From positions 103,191,638 to 103,255,637 of the forward strand of contig JAVGWX010000007.1 of NCBI GenBank assembly GCA_036924085.1: a stretch of DNA of 64,000 nucleotides. The letters are read 5' to 3'. The notes under the pieces were generated by a model. It worked only from the letters and a program-made list of their open reading frames with translations. It had not been told where the DNA came from and did not search any database. Origin of the DNA: Ariolimax columbianus. Its lineage: Eukaryota > Mollusca > Gastropoda > Stylommatophora > Arionidae. Position numbers and translations under genes: made by a program. Of the stretch, positions 44,091 to 56,084 are shown piece after piece (within the stretch, counting starts at the first letter, position 1; every line of letters starts with the position of its first letter).

Positions 44091-44291
44091 TTATGAGGTG
44101 CGGTCGTAAGTTCCCTTCCTCGCTGCGATTTCTTCCCGAACAAAAGCCATATACCCATCTTCATCTTTGTCGACAGGAGCGTATCGATAGCGTGGATTGA
44201 ATACCATACCTCTGCTTTTCGATACGAGAGCTATACCACTGAGACGGTCAATAGTCAGAGTACACAACACAAAAAGAGTCTGTCTGGTCAT
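44091..44291 (-). CDS. Small ORF, 66 residues, unknown
   Basis: One of few non-repetitive small frames in the window. An in-frame TGA lies six codons before its ATG. The N-terminus (MTRQTLFVLCTLTIDRLSGI) is moderately hydrophobic but contains Asp and Arg, so a signal peptide is doubtful. The middle reads SRGMVFNPRYRYAPVDKDED and the end is REEIAARKGTYDRTS. No family is recognised. It could be an exon of a larger secreted-peptide gene or a chance frame. Confidence 0.25.
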   Translation of the reverse strand: MTRQTLFVLCTLTIDRLSGIALVSKSRGMVFNPRYRYAPVDKDEDGYMAFVREEIAARKGTYDRTS

Positions 44292-45340
44292 ATCATGACT
44301 AGCGAGTCATTCTGTATGGACGCTTAGCTAAATAGGCAGGCACGACCTAATCTAACCGAAAGGACTCAATCTATAATTGAACAGATGGAATCAGTCACGG
44401 GAAGGTAGAACCTGATAGCTGAGATACAGCAGTTTCAAAGATGGGCGTGGCCACTAACACCGCGTTAACTGGGTGCTTCTGGTCACGTGAGCCTGGCTGC
44501 AAGATAACAGCTCCCAGACTAGGTTAGAGAAAGTAACGTCCGGGTCAAGGAATCTCATTTGAAAAGACTTGTTTGATTTAAGTGTCCATTTTAAGTCGGG
44601 CCCATTTACTCATAGCCCGCAACAGCCTGATAAGAATATATCAGGTTCTCTCCCTTACCATCTTCCTCGATCGTTATTGCCTCTCGGCAGTGTAAACATG
44701 AGATTACAGACGCAGACGTTTGGAGCCTCACATCTAGCGCGTGCACACATACTTACGCACAAACAGATCACTGTCTGGGGCCTGCAGGCCACGATATAGC
44801 TACTCGTACAGACACATCAGAAATTTAATCAAGAAAAGCTGAGATATATTACAAACTACATCTTCGTTAAACGTAAACTGGGAGTGACCTGGAATAAACG
44901 CACCTGCCGGTCTGACAGGAACAGCTGTACAGCCTGGATGACATACTTACTCACGTGCACTGTCGGGTACCAATCACAAAACATGATCACCGATGAACAT
45001 AAGCCACTGGTATTAATGGCGGATCCGTTAGGGGTCTATTTCACATTCCCAACGCACCAGGTTTGAATCCTAGCGTGCATAGTTTGACAGACACGGAGAT
45101 TTTTTTCACGGGTGATCGCTCCGTGGCGTACATAAAGTTAATGGCAACCTTCGGTACCTGCATACTTGCTAACAAACTTATAACAGCCAGGTAGGTTGGC
45201 GGTTGCATAAAGCGAGGTTCTGTAAAGGACATGCGTCTTATTTGTCAAGGGTTCCTTTACCAGGTGCACAAGGTCGCCATGACGCCCAGCATTTCAGGAC
45301 ATGTGGAACATCTACTCGCACAATCCCTAACAAATATGTT
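44292..45340. other. Unassigned sequence with a B-box fragment
   Basis: The only structure seen is GGTTTGAATCC at about 45060, followed by GACACGGAGATTTTTTTCAC, resembling the tail of the SINE head at 258-340. No coding exon is supported. Confidence 0.4.
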
Positions 45341-45344
45341 ACAA

Positions 45345-45500
45345 TCACCCACACATGTTCCCATCCTTTCGTCCAGCCACCCACACGTGTCATATCCTGT
45401 CGTCCAGGCACCCACACGTGTCATGTCCTATCGACAAGACCCAATCACCCACACGTGTCACTGCTGTCGTCCAGTCACCCACACGTGTTATATCCTGTCG
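45345..45500 (+). repeat. 30-31 bp repeat, about 5 copies
   Basis: Units carry CACCCACACGTGTCATATCC and TGTCGTCCAG. Two copies have CTATCGACAAGACC or GTCACTGC variants. Confidence 0.9.
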
Positions 45501-45504
45501 CCAG

Positions 45505-45817
45505 GGAAGGCGTGGTCTAGTGGTTAAGTGGCACGGCTCACAACCCGAAGGGGTTCGGGTTGTGTCAGTGCCAGCAACCATTAGCTGGCTGCTTGCGTGA
45601 GGATTAGCCAACCAGAACTATTCAAGACCAAATCGCGCCTCAAATGGCGGCCATGGAACCCAGCTGTAGTGCCGTGTTGCCTGGTTTAGAGAATAGGATC
45701 CAAAATAGGATGCTAAAACAGATGTGTCGGGCCGAAAGGAGATGATATCGCAGACTCGCTGTAAATAACGAGACAACGTAAAAAAACGTCCCTTTCAGAA
45801 CGAACACAAGAAGAACG
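45505..45817 (+). mobile_element. tRNA-derived SINE (family 1)
   Basis: A tRNA-like head GGCGTGGTCTAGTGGTTAAG (A box), an anticodon-arm-like CGGCTCACAACCC, and a B-box-like GGGGTTCGGGTTG at 45550-45562. Then comes a body of about 170 bp and a tail with CTCGCTGTAAATAACGAGAC and TTCAGAACGAACAC. The head matches the minus-strand element at 51155-51398 and the tail matches 40905-41083, so the tail was shared or exchanged between SINEs. Confidence 0.7.
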
Positions 45818-46164
45818 TATCAGCTGTTAATATCTGCTGTCAGAGCCGATTAATGGTGCCTTCACGAAGTAGTTCGGTTGCTAATGGAAACTTGTTACGC
45901 GTATCTTAAACGATATCACCAGAGGCATAACTGCAGCAACACGATGAACACTGAAACAGCCACACTATCATTGAACATTTCTTGTCACAAGAGAAGAGAT
46001 GAGCAAAGTTATAATACATTATGGCAAGAACGATATAAACACACGCACAAACACACAAACACACAAACACACACAGAGGGAGAGATAGTGGAAGAAAGAT
46101 AGAGAAGATGTGTCTAACATATGTACTGAGGGGAGGCACAACATGAAATGATTTAGGCTAGCAG

Positions 46165-46330
46165 ATGTGTCTCAGCAAGAAGTGGTAGAGCAGTTGTTCT
46201 GACGGCAAAGTTAACGGGTTCGACTGCCATTATTGACACGCTCCAGCCGACAGGGTTGTAAATGGGTACCTGACTCACCGTAAAGAACTAACCATCCCAC
46301 CTCATTAACAAATTGTGACCTAGCAGACTA
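46165..46330 (+). mobile_element. tRNA-derived SINE (family 2)
   Basis: An A-box-like AAGTGGTAGAGCAG, a B-box-like CGGGTTCGACTGCC and then GTAAATGGGTACCTGACTC, a body motif common in invertebrate SINEs. The 3' end is unclear. Confidence 0.55.
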
Positions 46331-47285
46331 ACCGCTCGAACACTTCATCCCTGACAACAGTGCCTGGTACCATTTACCTTCACTTTTAATCGAGGCAAGA
46401 AGTTGCGGAGTGACATTGCTGGTTGTCTGTGCCTGAATCAGAATGAAAATTGGTCCAGTAATTGGTGGATATTGAAGGATTTAGCGAAACTATAGCACGG
46501 ACTGCATTCTATGAGCACTCTACACACATACAACAAACTTCTGACAGTCGTCAGACGGAGGTTCAAACCTAAACCTTCAGGTAAAACGATGTCCTCCTCA
46601 ACATACCAATAATAATGTGTTGAGGAAATGGATTAGCTGAGCTCCACTGGTCGAGAAGCGCGGAATCCACTTTGTGAGTGTCCGAGCGGCAGAAAGAGGG
46701 AGGAAAGATAGAAGCGTACAGATTTCCGGGCCTGTGCCACACACGAATTGGTATTCTGTAACCAAGCAGTTAGACTGTCAATAATAAACAGAATGGTTTT
46801 CATTTGCATTACAGCGCAACCTATCGTCTGCTATATAAATGTGATGTCAACATTTGGGAAGATTAGCATCGTCTGAAATGATTGATATAATAAAGGTGAT
46901 GTTTACTTATCACACGATGGTGACTAGATGCCACAGAAGTAGGAAAACTGCCTTACTGATCTGTGACCGATTGAAGCTACTAAACATATTGACAAGACAA
47001 CACGGCTGGGAGATGCAAGGGAACACGACCTGTATCTGATCTCAACCAGTAAAGTAGATGGTGTTTCTCCTCAGGTTTACTGACGGATCAGATCTGTGAG
47101 CTGATACACCTGGTGGTCTGAAGTACATCTTGAGTGACTCCTGGGGCACGTGGCTCGCTACTAAACTTCTCCCAGAAGCTTGAAGAATGTGACAGCACGG
47201 CCCTGAGCGGTAGCTCTACGATTACTACCCCCGTGTGATCGACAAACTCTTTAGTTTGAGGTAGCTTTCACTGTTCGTGTCATTA
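46331..47285. other. Unassigned unique sequence
   Basis: Nothing recognisable on either strand. Confidence 0.5.
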
Positions 47286-47286
47286 A

Positions 47287-47506
47287 AGCGTATAATCCCC
47301 TTAATCCACAGGGAGAGTTACAAACAATCCGATTTCTGGAGAACGTTACCAGCACGTATAATCCACTTAATCCACAGGGAGAGTTACAAACAATCCGATT
47401 TCTGGAGAACGTTACCAGCACGTATAATCCACTTAATCCACAGGGAGAGTTACAAACAATCCGATTTCTGGAGAACGTTACCAGCCCGTATAATCCACTC
47501 AATCCA
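47287..47506 (+). repeat. 66-bp repeat, about 3.3 copies
   Basis: Units start CACGTATAATCCACTTAATC and end GGAGAACGTTACCAG; nearly identical copies. The 22-residue repeat frames are by-products. 47507-48233 is otherwise unassigned apart from a short GACCT run at 48108-48132. Confidence 0.94.
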
Positions 47507-48233
47507 CAAAAGGGGGTTAGCAACAACGCTATGTCTGGTAACGCTAGCTTGACGGATTGCCTTGTTTCACGTACACATCCCACATTCTTGTGGCGACATA
47601 TCCACCATCTCAGTGTAGCATATTCATGAATGTAAATTTTGAATTTTCCAAGTACCATATCTCAAACTTAACAATTTTACATCGTAACATTATTCCTCCC
47701 ATGAAAAATGTAACAAAATCTGTATTTGATTAAGAATCGGAATCGAACGAAATAATTCGATATCAGATCTGAGAGACGACGTGAAATATAAGTGCTGCAG
47801 ACTAGCTGTAATTTTATACCTCATGTCCATGATTGTCTGCCACATTAATATCGGTATATGAAGTCTGAAATATGTAACCGTACCTAACTGAAGAAAATTG
47901 TAGTTGTCGTGGGGCAGAGAATTCAGACCACAAACATGGCGAAATATTAGTCAAGGGTCGAAACACGATTCAGAAACATGACAAAATCCCATTGTTGTAC
48001 CAACACGGAAGTGATGCAAGTTATCAGACCATACACTTTCTCGTTCTTATGTTTTGTGCAGATAAAAAGAGCCATGTTCTAGTTAACACATTACAGTCAA
48101 CATCTGACCTGACCTGATCTGACCTGACCTGACAGTAGTAAAAGTGCTGACAACTTGTTAATTTTAAGAAACAGTTGATTAATGTCCGGGCAGATTTATG
48201 TCATTCTGCACAATTAACAACAACATATTATCT

Positions 48234-48882
48234 GTCAACGTTTTGTACAGCCATCTGCCAACGTTTTGTACAGCCATCTGCCAACGTTTTGTACAGCCAT
48301 CTGCCAACGTTTTCTACAGCCATCTGCCAACGTTTTGTACAGCCATCTGCCAACGTTTTGTACAGCCATCTGCCAACGTTTTGTACAGCCATCTGCCAAC
48401 GTTTTGTACAGCCATCTGCCAACGTTTTGTACAGCCATTTGCCAACGTTTTCTACAGCCATCTGCCAACGTTTTCTACAGCCATCTGCCAACGTTTTGTA
48501 CAGCCATCTGCCAACGTTTTGTACAGCCATCTGCCAACGTTTTGTACAGCCATCTGCCAACGTTTTGTACAGCCATCTGCCAACGTTTTGTACAGCCATC
48601 TGCCAACGTTTTGTACAGCCATCTGCCAACGTTTTGTACAGCCATCTGCCAACGTTTTGTACAGCCATCTGCCAACGTTTTGTACAGCCATCTGCCAACG
48701 TTTTGTACAGCCATCTGCCAACGTTTTGTACAGCCATCTGCCAACGTTTTGTACAGCCATCTGCCAACGTTTTGTACAGCCATCTGCCAACGTTTTCTAC
48801 AGCCATCTGCCAACGTTTTGTACAGCCATCTGCCAACGTTTTGTACAGCCATCTGCCAACGTTTTGTACAGCTATCTGTGAA
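48234..48882 (+). repeat. 23-bp minisatellite, about 28 copies
   Basis: The unit is GCCAACGTTTTGTACAGCCA plus TCT. The commonest variant is TTTTCTACAG, seen in a few copies. Its high homogeneity suggests recent amplification or gene conversion. Because 23 is not divisible by three and the unit lacks stops, frames are open on both strands. Confidence 0.97.
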
Positions 48883-49365
48883 CTTTGTTCATTTCAAATT
48901 TCTTTGTCTTCTGGTGTTACTTCAAACATAGGCCTCAATGATTGCTCTTCGCAGATCCATATTTCAAGTCGTCTTCTTGAGCTAAGCTATTGATACCTCA
49001 GTTGCCATTTCTTCCTCTTCTACCGTTCTTCGACAGGTGTTCTCTGGACGTCCCACATTTCTCTTATGACCAATAGGCCTTCATCAAGAACAGCAAACAC
49101 CAATAATTAACCATCAAATCATGGCAGCAGGGAAGCATACAAAGATGAGGGATATCAATATATCAATGCGAAAATACTTAACTGAGAAATAGTCGTATCG
49201 CACTTGGCGGGTCAGACGCAGGGGCCCAATAACAGACAAAGGCGGGATGAAGAGGCCAAGAGGGCGTAGGAAGTCGGCAGAGGCAAATAGCGGCCAGATA
49301 AGGAAAGATGGATAAAGGTAGAGAGAAAAGATAAAGGCCAATAGATGAAGGTAGGTAGATGGAGG
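48883..49365. other. Unassigned unique sequence
   Basis: No gene or transposon recognised. Confidence 0.5.
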
Positions 49366-49965
49366 CAGGTAGAGATGAGGATCTAGGGAAAGGTGTGGAA
49401 CATATTAATGCCATGTGACTGGAGGCAGGTAGAGATGAGGATCTAGGGAAAGTTGTGGATCATATTAATGCCATGTGACTGGAGGCAGGTAGAGATGAGG
49501 ATCTAGGGAAAGGTGTGGATCATATTAATGCCATGTGACTGGAGGCAGGTAGAGATGAGGATCTAGGGAAAGTTGTGGATCATATTAATGCCATGTGACT
49601 GGAGGCAGGTAGAGATGAGGATCTAGGGAAAGGTGTGGAACATATTAATGCCATGTGACTGGAGGCAGGTAGAGATGAGGATCTAGGGAAAGTTGTGGAT
49701 CATATTAATGCCATGTGACTGGAGGCAGGTAGAGATGAGGATCTAGGGAAAGTTGTGGATCATATTAATGCCATGTGACTGGAGGCAGGTAGAGATGAGG
49801 ATCTAGGGAAAGGTGTGGAACATATTCATGCCATGTGACTGGAGGCAGGTAGAGATGAGGATCTAGGGAAAGGTGTGGAACATATTCATGCCATGTGACT
49901 GGAGGCAGGTAGAGATGAGGATCTAGGGAAAGGTGTGGAACATATTAATACCATGTGACTGGAGG
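49366..49965 (+). repeat. 60-bp minisatellite, 10 copies
   Basis: The unit contains GACTGGAGGCAGGTAGAGAT, GAGGATCTAGGGAAAG and CATATTAATGCCATGT. Variant sites (GGTGTGGAAC/GTTGTGGATC; ATTAATG/ATTCATG) are grouped, with the last three copies sharing one type. Confidence 0.97.
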
Positions 49966-50865
49966 AAGTTCAAGCGGGAGATAAGTTTGTCTTCAAAGGC
50001 GAATCGAGGACGATCGTCGGATAAGCAAGAGACTATGGCTGGGAGACTGAGCCCTCCCACGCCTACGTCAGGACAACCATGACTTTTTTCTCAGACTCCA
50101 CGAGATGCTTGACCTTCCGTGAGCCACTTACCCTGAGATCAATATCTCCTCCACCATTCAGCCTGTTCTCCCCATCTCCAATCAGGACTCCCTCACTCTT
50201 ACTCACCTTGTCTGACCGTGTGATACGTGTTATCACATAAAACCGTCACTGTGTGTTTGTCCTGAATATCTTATTCTGTCATCTTCTTATTCTTCATTCT
50301 GGCCCGTCCACTTCTATGGTTGTTTTTCCCGCTCCTCCGCTTGCTGCCTACAACCGGGACAGAAACCTGAGGGACTTGCTGGTCAGTAGTTTCCCACCTA
50401 CACACTAGCGCGCCCCCCCCCCCCCCCCCCCCACTGCTATTCAGGCACCAGGCCGTGCAATAACGCACATAACTGTGTTACTTGCCCAAATATTATCCTA
50501 ACTTGCTCGGCTACAGTCGCTATGGCAGATTTTATAGCCAAGGAGGGGTTCACATGCAAGTTCCCCAAGGTCACCTACTTCACCATCTGTGGTCAGAGGG
50601 GTATGACATACACTCGGGGGACTGGTCAAGGCCTCACCTCCACCATCTGTCGACTGGCCAAGAACTACCTGAGCGTTTCCGCCAACAGCTCAGTGATATC
50701 TATCTGCAAATGGTTCTGGACAGCGGGGTAGAACTGATGTTGGTCTCACGGGCTTAGTTTCTTGCCTCTCTGACAATCGTCATGGATTCGCTCTCGATAA
50801 GAGACTGGCACTCCTGCATGAGTTGCCTCCAACCATATGGCAGTAATATCTTCCACACCTTCTTG
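49966..50865. other. Unassigned sequence with a poly-C run
   Basis: A run of about 24 C at 50409-50432 breaks otherwise unique DNA. Overlapping frames at 50482-50757 and 50522-50731 show no recognisable domain. Confidence 0.45.
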
Positions 50866-52120
50866 TCAGATGCAAGTTATCTCCATGTCTGACCCCAATT
50901 AAATTCCACCGTTATCTCCAGGTGTGGCTTGTTGAACATGTAACCAAGTTATCTTCCTGCCTGACCCCAGTGACCTCCCTGCCTGACCCCAGTAGCCTCT
51001 CCGTCTGTCTCTAGTTACCACCTTTACTGATCCCAGTTACCTCCTTGCCTGACATCAGTTATCCCCCCCCCCCGCCCTAACCCTCCCTCCCTTCCCCTCC
51101 CACCTTGCCTGACCCCAGTTAATCCCTGCCTGACCTCTTTACCTCCTAGTATATTTTTTGGTTTTTTGCTTTCGCTTTATTTCTTTAATCCCCAAGGTGG
51201 TGTGCGTTGCACTGTGGTTTTTATGTTGCGCCTGTCGGCCCAGTGCATCCGATTTCAGCATGCATTTTATGTAAGGGTCTGCTTTCTGATGCATTTTCTA
51301 CGGGTTAGCTTCCCCTGGGTAACGGACGGTGCTGTGATGGGGCTCGAACCCATAACCTTAGGGTTGTGAGCCGTGTCACTAGCCCACGCCGTCGCCCAAC
51401 TCCCTGTATGACCTAAGGTACATTCCTGTCTGACCACGGTTACCTTCCTGTATGACCCCAGTTACCTCCGTACATGACCCAAGTTGGCTTTCTGTATGAT
51501 CCCTGTTACTTTCCAATACGACACCAGTTATCTCCCAGTTTGACCCCAGTTACCTCCCTGTATGACCCCAGTTACCTCCCTGTATGACCCCAGTTACCTC
51601 CCTGCATTACCCCAGCTACCTCTCTGTATGACCTCAGTTACCTCCCTGTATGACCCCAGTTACCTCCCTGTATGACCCCAATTACCTTCCTGTACGACCC
51701 CAGTTACCTCCAATATTACTCCAACTACCTCCCTGTATGACACCAGTTACCTCCCTGTATTACCCCAGTTACCTCCCTATGTGATACAGTTACCCCCCTG
51801 TCTGACCCGTTACCCCACTGCCTGACACGAGTTACCCCCCGCCTTAACTCAGTTACCCCCCTGCCTGACCTCAGTTACCTCTCTGCCTGATCCCAGTTAC
51901 CCCTTGACTGACCCCAGTTACTTCCCTGTCTCATCCCAGTTACCTCCCTGCCTGTTCCCAGTTACTTTCCTGTATGACCCCAGTTACCTCCCTGTATGAC
52001 CCCCAGTTACCTCCCTGTATGACCCCAGTTACCTTCCTGTATGACCCCAGTTACCTCCCTGTATGACCCCAGTTACCTCCCTGTATGACCTGAGTGACCT
52101 CACTGTATGACCTCATTGAC
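50866..52120 (+). repeat. 22-bp minisatellite, diverged, interrupted by a SINE
   Basis: Units resemble CTCCCTGTATGACCCCAGTT plus AC. Copies left of 51150 are the most diverged (CTGCCTGACC), those at 51540-51700 and 51960-52090 the most regular. The SINE at 51155-51398 lies inside the array. Confidence 0.92.
51155..51398 (-). mobile_element. tRNA-derived SINE, apparently near full length
   Basis: On the minus strand: GGCGTGGGCTAGTGACACGG (A box), CTCACAACCC, B box GGGTTCGAGCCCC, a body of about 140 bp, then an A-rich tail near 51155. The head matches the SINE at 45505. It inserted into the 22-bp array, so the array is older. No clear target duplication was found. Confidence 0.75.
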
Positions 52121-52131
52121 CTTTATTCGTG

Positions 52132-52310
52132 ACTCTAGTTAACCACTTGGCTGATCCAGCTACCTACCTGGCTGATCCAGCTACCTACCTGGCTGATCCA
52201 GCTATCTACCTGGCTGATCCAGCTACCTACCTGGCTGATCCAGCTACCTACCTGGCTGATCCAGCTACCTACCTGGCTGATCCAGCTACCTACCTGGCTG
52301 ATCTGACAGA
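52132..52310 (+). repeat. 21-bp repeat, 8 copies
   Basis: The unit is GCTGATCCAGCTACCTACCT plus G, nearly perfect. The frame is open for 7-residue repeats. Confidence 0.95.
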
Positions 52311-53060
52311 CCAGGTGTGGAAGTTTCTCTCTGTGTATATCAACCTCGCACTGATATTATACGAGTTGACACATGGACAATTCTAGGCCCCCAAAATATG
52401 ATCCGCTGTACAGGTAAAGGGTCCGGCGGAACTGCTGTGAGATTTAGTAGGTCCTGATTATCTGATCTCCCAGAATTATGGCAGAACTCAAAGAATGATT
52501 ATTTGTGGAAGAATCAAGAAGATACATTCAACTTGTGCGGATTTTTGTTCATGAATAAATAGATGGTGTCTCATTAACCAAGGTGTGTATCATTGATTCG
52601 TCCACATCAGCCACTTCTGTTGTGTTTGCTACAGTCCTGATCAGTGGAACACTTTCCGCAAACAATATAGGCCATACTTGAATAGTCAATTAGAGCAACT
52701 GCAAAACGAGGTAGAAATATCTAGAAAGCAAGCAGAGATTAGTCCATGTCAAGAACACCACCAAAAATATCAACATTCGAAGGCTAAATTTGAAAGGGAA
52801 AAGTTGCAGGCTAGAAGAAGAAGTTGGAGGGAGAAAATAGAGTCTCTGAACTTAGAAAAGGATACCAGGAAACTGTGGAAGTTGGTAAAACAACTTAATG
52901 ATGAGGGTGCACAGAGAAACACAAAGATTTCATTAAACAAAGATGGAAACATCCTCACATGCAAACAAGCCGCTGATTACTTTGTGGACTCTTTTGCAAA
53001 AGATAGCAACATTGAAGTAGACAGAGAGAAACAACGAAGTGTTCGTGAGGAACGACAAAA

Positions 53061-53215
53061 TACAGAGCGAGATGGTGCCATACCCGAAGTTATGGAGACA
53101 TCAATCACATACATAGCGAGATGGTGCCATGCCCGAAGTTATGGAGACACCAATCACATACAGAGCGAGATGGTGCCATGCCCGAAGTTATGCAGACACC
53201 AATCACAAACAAAGA
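53061..53215 (+). repeat. 49-bp expansion inside LINE B
   Basis: Three copies of AGCGAGATGGTGCCATGCCC followed by GAAGTTATGGAGACACCAAT and CACATACAG. Confidence 0.94.
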
Positions 53216-53283
53216 ACTGGAGTTTGCAATATCCAAACTGAAAATGAGAAAGTCGCCAGGAACAGACGGAGCTGTCCAATGAG

Positions 53284-54621
53284 ATGATCAAGAACTTGGG
53301 AACAGCAGCAAAAACAAAGCTGCTTCAGATCTTCAACATTTGTTGGACATCAGGTACAGTCCCACAGACCTGGAGAGAAGCAATCATGATACCACTCTCA
53401 AAACCAGGGAAAGACAGTTCCATGGCATCCAGCTATAGACCAATCAGCCTCACAAGCTGCATATGTAAAACAATGGAACGTATCATCAACCTAAGGCTGT
53501 AGTGGCATCTTGAGAGCCAAAACCTTCTTGTGCCATAGCAGGCAGGATTTAGGAAATGCAACTCCACTGAAGACCAGGCAACACACCTCTCACAAGAGAT
53601 CGAGGACGCATTCCAGTACAAGAAATTAGTATTAGCAGCATGGATAGACTTAAGGAAAGCTTTTAATAAAGTCTGGAAAGAAAGACTTTTACAGAAACTG
53701 AGAAATAATGGAGTGATGGGTAGGATGTACAAATGGATAAAAGCATACTTACATAACAGAAGAGCCAGAGTCCAACTAGATGGTCTCAAGAGTAAGAAAA
53801 TTCTACTGCGTCATGGTGTCCCTCAGGGAGGAGTTCTTTCCCCTACACTTTTCATAGTCTTCATCAATGACCTGATTGCTGAGCTACCACAAGGAACAAA
53901 AGTTGCAATGTACGCAGACGACTTGGTAATATGGTGTGTAAATGAGCAAGCAACAGTGGCCACCAGAATGCTGCAAAGAGCTATTGATACCTTGACTTCA
54001 TGGACAAACAGACGGTGTGTAAACATTAACACCGAAAAATGTAGCACTACGCTTTTCACCCTCTCCCCAAAACAAAAAGCTGGAGTTATCAAGATAAATG
54101 GAGAACACCTCAAAGAAGATAAACAACCCACCTATCTTGGAGTTACATTTGATGATAGGTTGACATGGAGGGAACACGTCAACAAAGCAGCCAAAAAAGC
54201 CAGGAGGAAGTTAGCCATCCTGAGAAAATTAAGTGGAACCACATGGGGTGCTAGTGGAAAATTACTTAACAAAGTTTACCAACAAGGTATACGGCCACAT
54301 CTGGAATATGGGTCAGCAGCGTGGTGCCCTGCAGCAAACACTACCCTAAAAGAGGTGGATAAGGTGCAAAATCAGGCACTTAGGGTCATTACAGGAGCAA
54401 TGAAATCAACACCTATAGCGGAGATGGAGAAAATGGGAAGGATACAAGCACTAAGAGAGCGCAGAGACACAAAGGTATTAACACAGGCAGAAAAGTTCCT
54501 CTGCATGCCGAGCCATCCAATGAAAGACAGATTTCAAAATTTAGCAATGGGAAGACTGAAAAGAAGTAGTATTATGCATCAGGCGAAACGACTTCGCAGG
54601 CAAAAATATAGATCTACTTGA
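53284..54621 (+). pseudogene. LINE B reverse transcriptase
   Basis: One frame runs through IMIPLSKPGKDSS, SYRPISLTSCICKTMER, QAGFRKCNSTEDQATHL, LAAWIDLRKAFNKVW, HGVPQGGVLSPTLF and MYADDLVIW (the active-site block). It continues into the thumb (YLGVTFDDRLTWREHV; YQQGIRPHLEYGSAAW). Two stops lie between about 53500 and 53540; from 53713 it is open for 302 codons, ending at a stop before the RNase H. The palm has AWIDLRKAF and YADD, so the catalytic aspartates are present, but the element cannot be active as it stands. Confidence 0.85.
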
Positions 54622-55045
54622 AGTTGACATCCCCCTAAAGTCTGTGCCAGAACAAACCCCTTGGAGAGAGGAGCACGGACTATCAGTATGCATTCAAACA
54701 AAAGTGAAAGGAATATTAGACAAGGATGAACAGAACAGTGTGCAACGTAGGATAGTGATCCTGAATTTCCTGGATGAAGAATACCCACAAGACCTCTGGA
54801 TCAGAGTATACACAGATGGGTCAGCACAGAATGCAGTAAAGAATGGTGGAGCGGGAGTGTACATAGAATACCCAAACAACATTAGGGATACAGTCAGAGT
54901 TCCAACTGGGAAATTCTGTCATACATATGATGCAGGCATACAGGGAATCAAGGTCAGGTCCGGTCAGGCCAGGTCATCCAGTAACCGGTGAGGTCGTTGG
55001 GGCACACATGAAGATATCTTCACAACCCCACGCCACCCCTATCTG

Positions 55046-55591
55046 TCAGATGCCGCTGCCTGTGACTCTTCTGGTCGGAGACTGGTCCATTCTTTTCTGT
55101 TGTCCTTCCATCTCTTTCTGGGCCGGCCTCTTCATCGTCTGCCATGCACCTTCCCGTGGAGGATTGTATTTGCGAGACCATTTGATCTCGATATGTGACC
55201 GTACCAAGACCATTTGATCTCGATATGTGACCGTACCAAGACCATTTGATCTCGATATGTGTCCGTACCAAGCGAGTTTCCTTCTTCTGACAGTTGCCAA
55301 GAGATCTTCGAAAGGCCCTATTGCTGTTGTAATTCTATCTCGTATTTCCTCATTTGTAACTCGATCTTTGTAGGTGACGTTTAAAAGTTTTCGGAAACAT
55401 CTCATCACCAAGGCCTGTATCCTTCGTTGAAGGTCAGCTGTAACTGTCCATTTCTCACACGCATAGAGGAATATTGACAGGCCCAGTGTACGCATTAATC
55501 TGATTTTCGTGCGTAGTGCTAACCGTTTGTCTTGCCAGATTGTGTTAAGCCGTGCAAGCGCCGCTATTGTCTGTGCTATTCTGGCCAACAC
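55046..55591 (-). pseudogene. LINE C C-terminal region
   Basis: Contains LRTKIRLMRTLGLSIFLYAC, RRIQALVMRCFRKLLNVTYK and RRKLAWYGHISRSNGLG, as in RTE-type elements. The three-copy 32-bp repeat (GATCTCGATATGTGACCG on the plus strand) inserts GTVTYRDQM-type repeats here. Confidence 0.75.
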
Positions 55592-55624
55592 CTCACACTT
55601 TGATCCTTCATCACTGACAACCGA

Positions 55625-56084
55625 TCAAAGATATTTAAAACGGTCAACCACATCGAGTTCCTGACCGTTAACTTTTATCCTGCTGCTGAAGGCCGTGGCG
55701 TTGTTGGCCATCAATTTTGTCTTTCCAGCGTTTATCTCCAAACCATAGTCAAGAGCTGTTTCATCGAGCCTTCTGACCCATTCCTGGAGTTCTGCTTCTG
55801 AACCCGCCAACCCGTCGATATCATCTGCAAAACGAAGGTTAGTAATCGTTCGGCCCCCTATCTTAACAGTACCAACGTGACCTCCAAGTGCCTCACTCAT
55901 AATTCCCTCAAGGAATATGTTGAAAAGAGTTGGAGAGAGTGTACACCCCTGTCTCACACTAACTGATGTGCGAAACCAGTCCCCTCGCCTCCCATTCACA
56001 AGAACTGCACTAGACGCCTTGTCATACAGGTGTTCAAGGACCGTTATAATATTTCCGTTGACTTTATACATCCTCATGGTTGCC
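55625..56084 (-). pseudogene. LINE C reverse transcriptase core
   Basis: An open frame from the truncated 5' edge to a TGA. It holds the palm block LRFADDIDGL and the upstream VRQGCTLSPTLFN, and ends GQELDVVDRFKYL. The frame resumes directly after the stop with SVVSDEGSKCEVLARI at 55591-55625, so one nonsense change splits this reading frame. The upstream finger region is missing by truncation. Confidence 0.82.

Larger units (their letters stand above)
54941..56084 (-). mobile_element. RTE-like LINE inserted in LINE B (LINE C)
   Basis: A 5'-truncated element on the minus strand, starting at KALWATMRMYKV and encoding SVRQGCTLSPTLFNIFLEGI, NLRFADDIDGLAGSEAEL and, after a TGA near 55626, a C-terminal region with FLYACEKWTVTADLQRRIQA and RKLAWYGHISRSNGL. 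These blocks are characteristic of RTE-type LINEs. CATA occurs at both edges (54937-54940 and 56085-56088), and removing 54941-56088 restores the host RNase H frame (YDAGI then ALYVETEKL). An internal 32-bp repeat of three copies lies at about 55170-55270. Confidence 0.88.

Noticed and set aside
48234..48882. CRISPR-like regular array
   Set aside because: No spacers: units are contiguous. The window is eukaryotic.
48175..48993. 272-codon ORF and overlapping long frames on both strands
   Set aside because: All arise from the stop-free 23-bp array; frames open on both strands are a by-product of repetition.
50482..50757. 91-codon ORF and overlapping 69-codon ORF in unique sequence
   Set aside because: Two frames equally open, no recognisable domain, no splice or start support.
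53713..54621. 302-codon ORF as a host gene
   Set aside because: It is the reverse transcriptase thumb/palm part of a broken LINE, with stops upstream and a nested insertion downstream.
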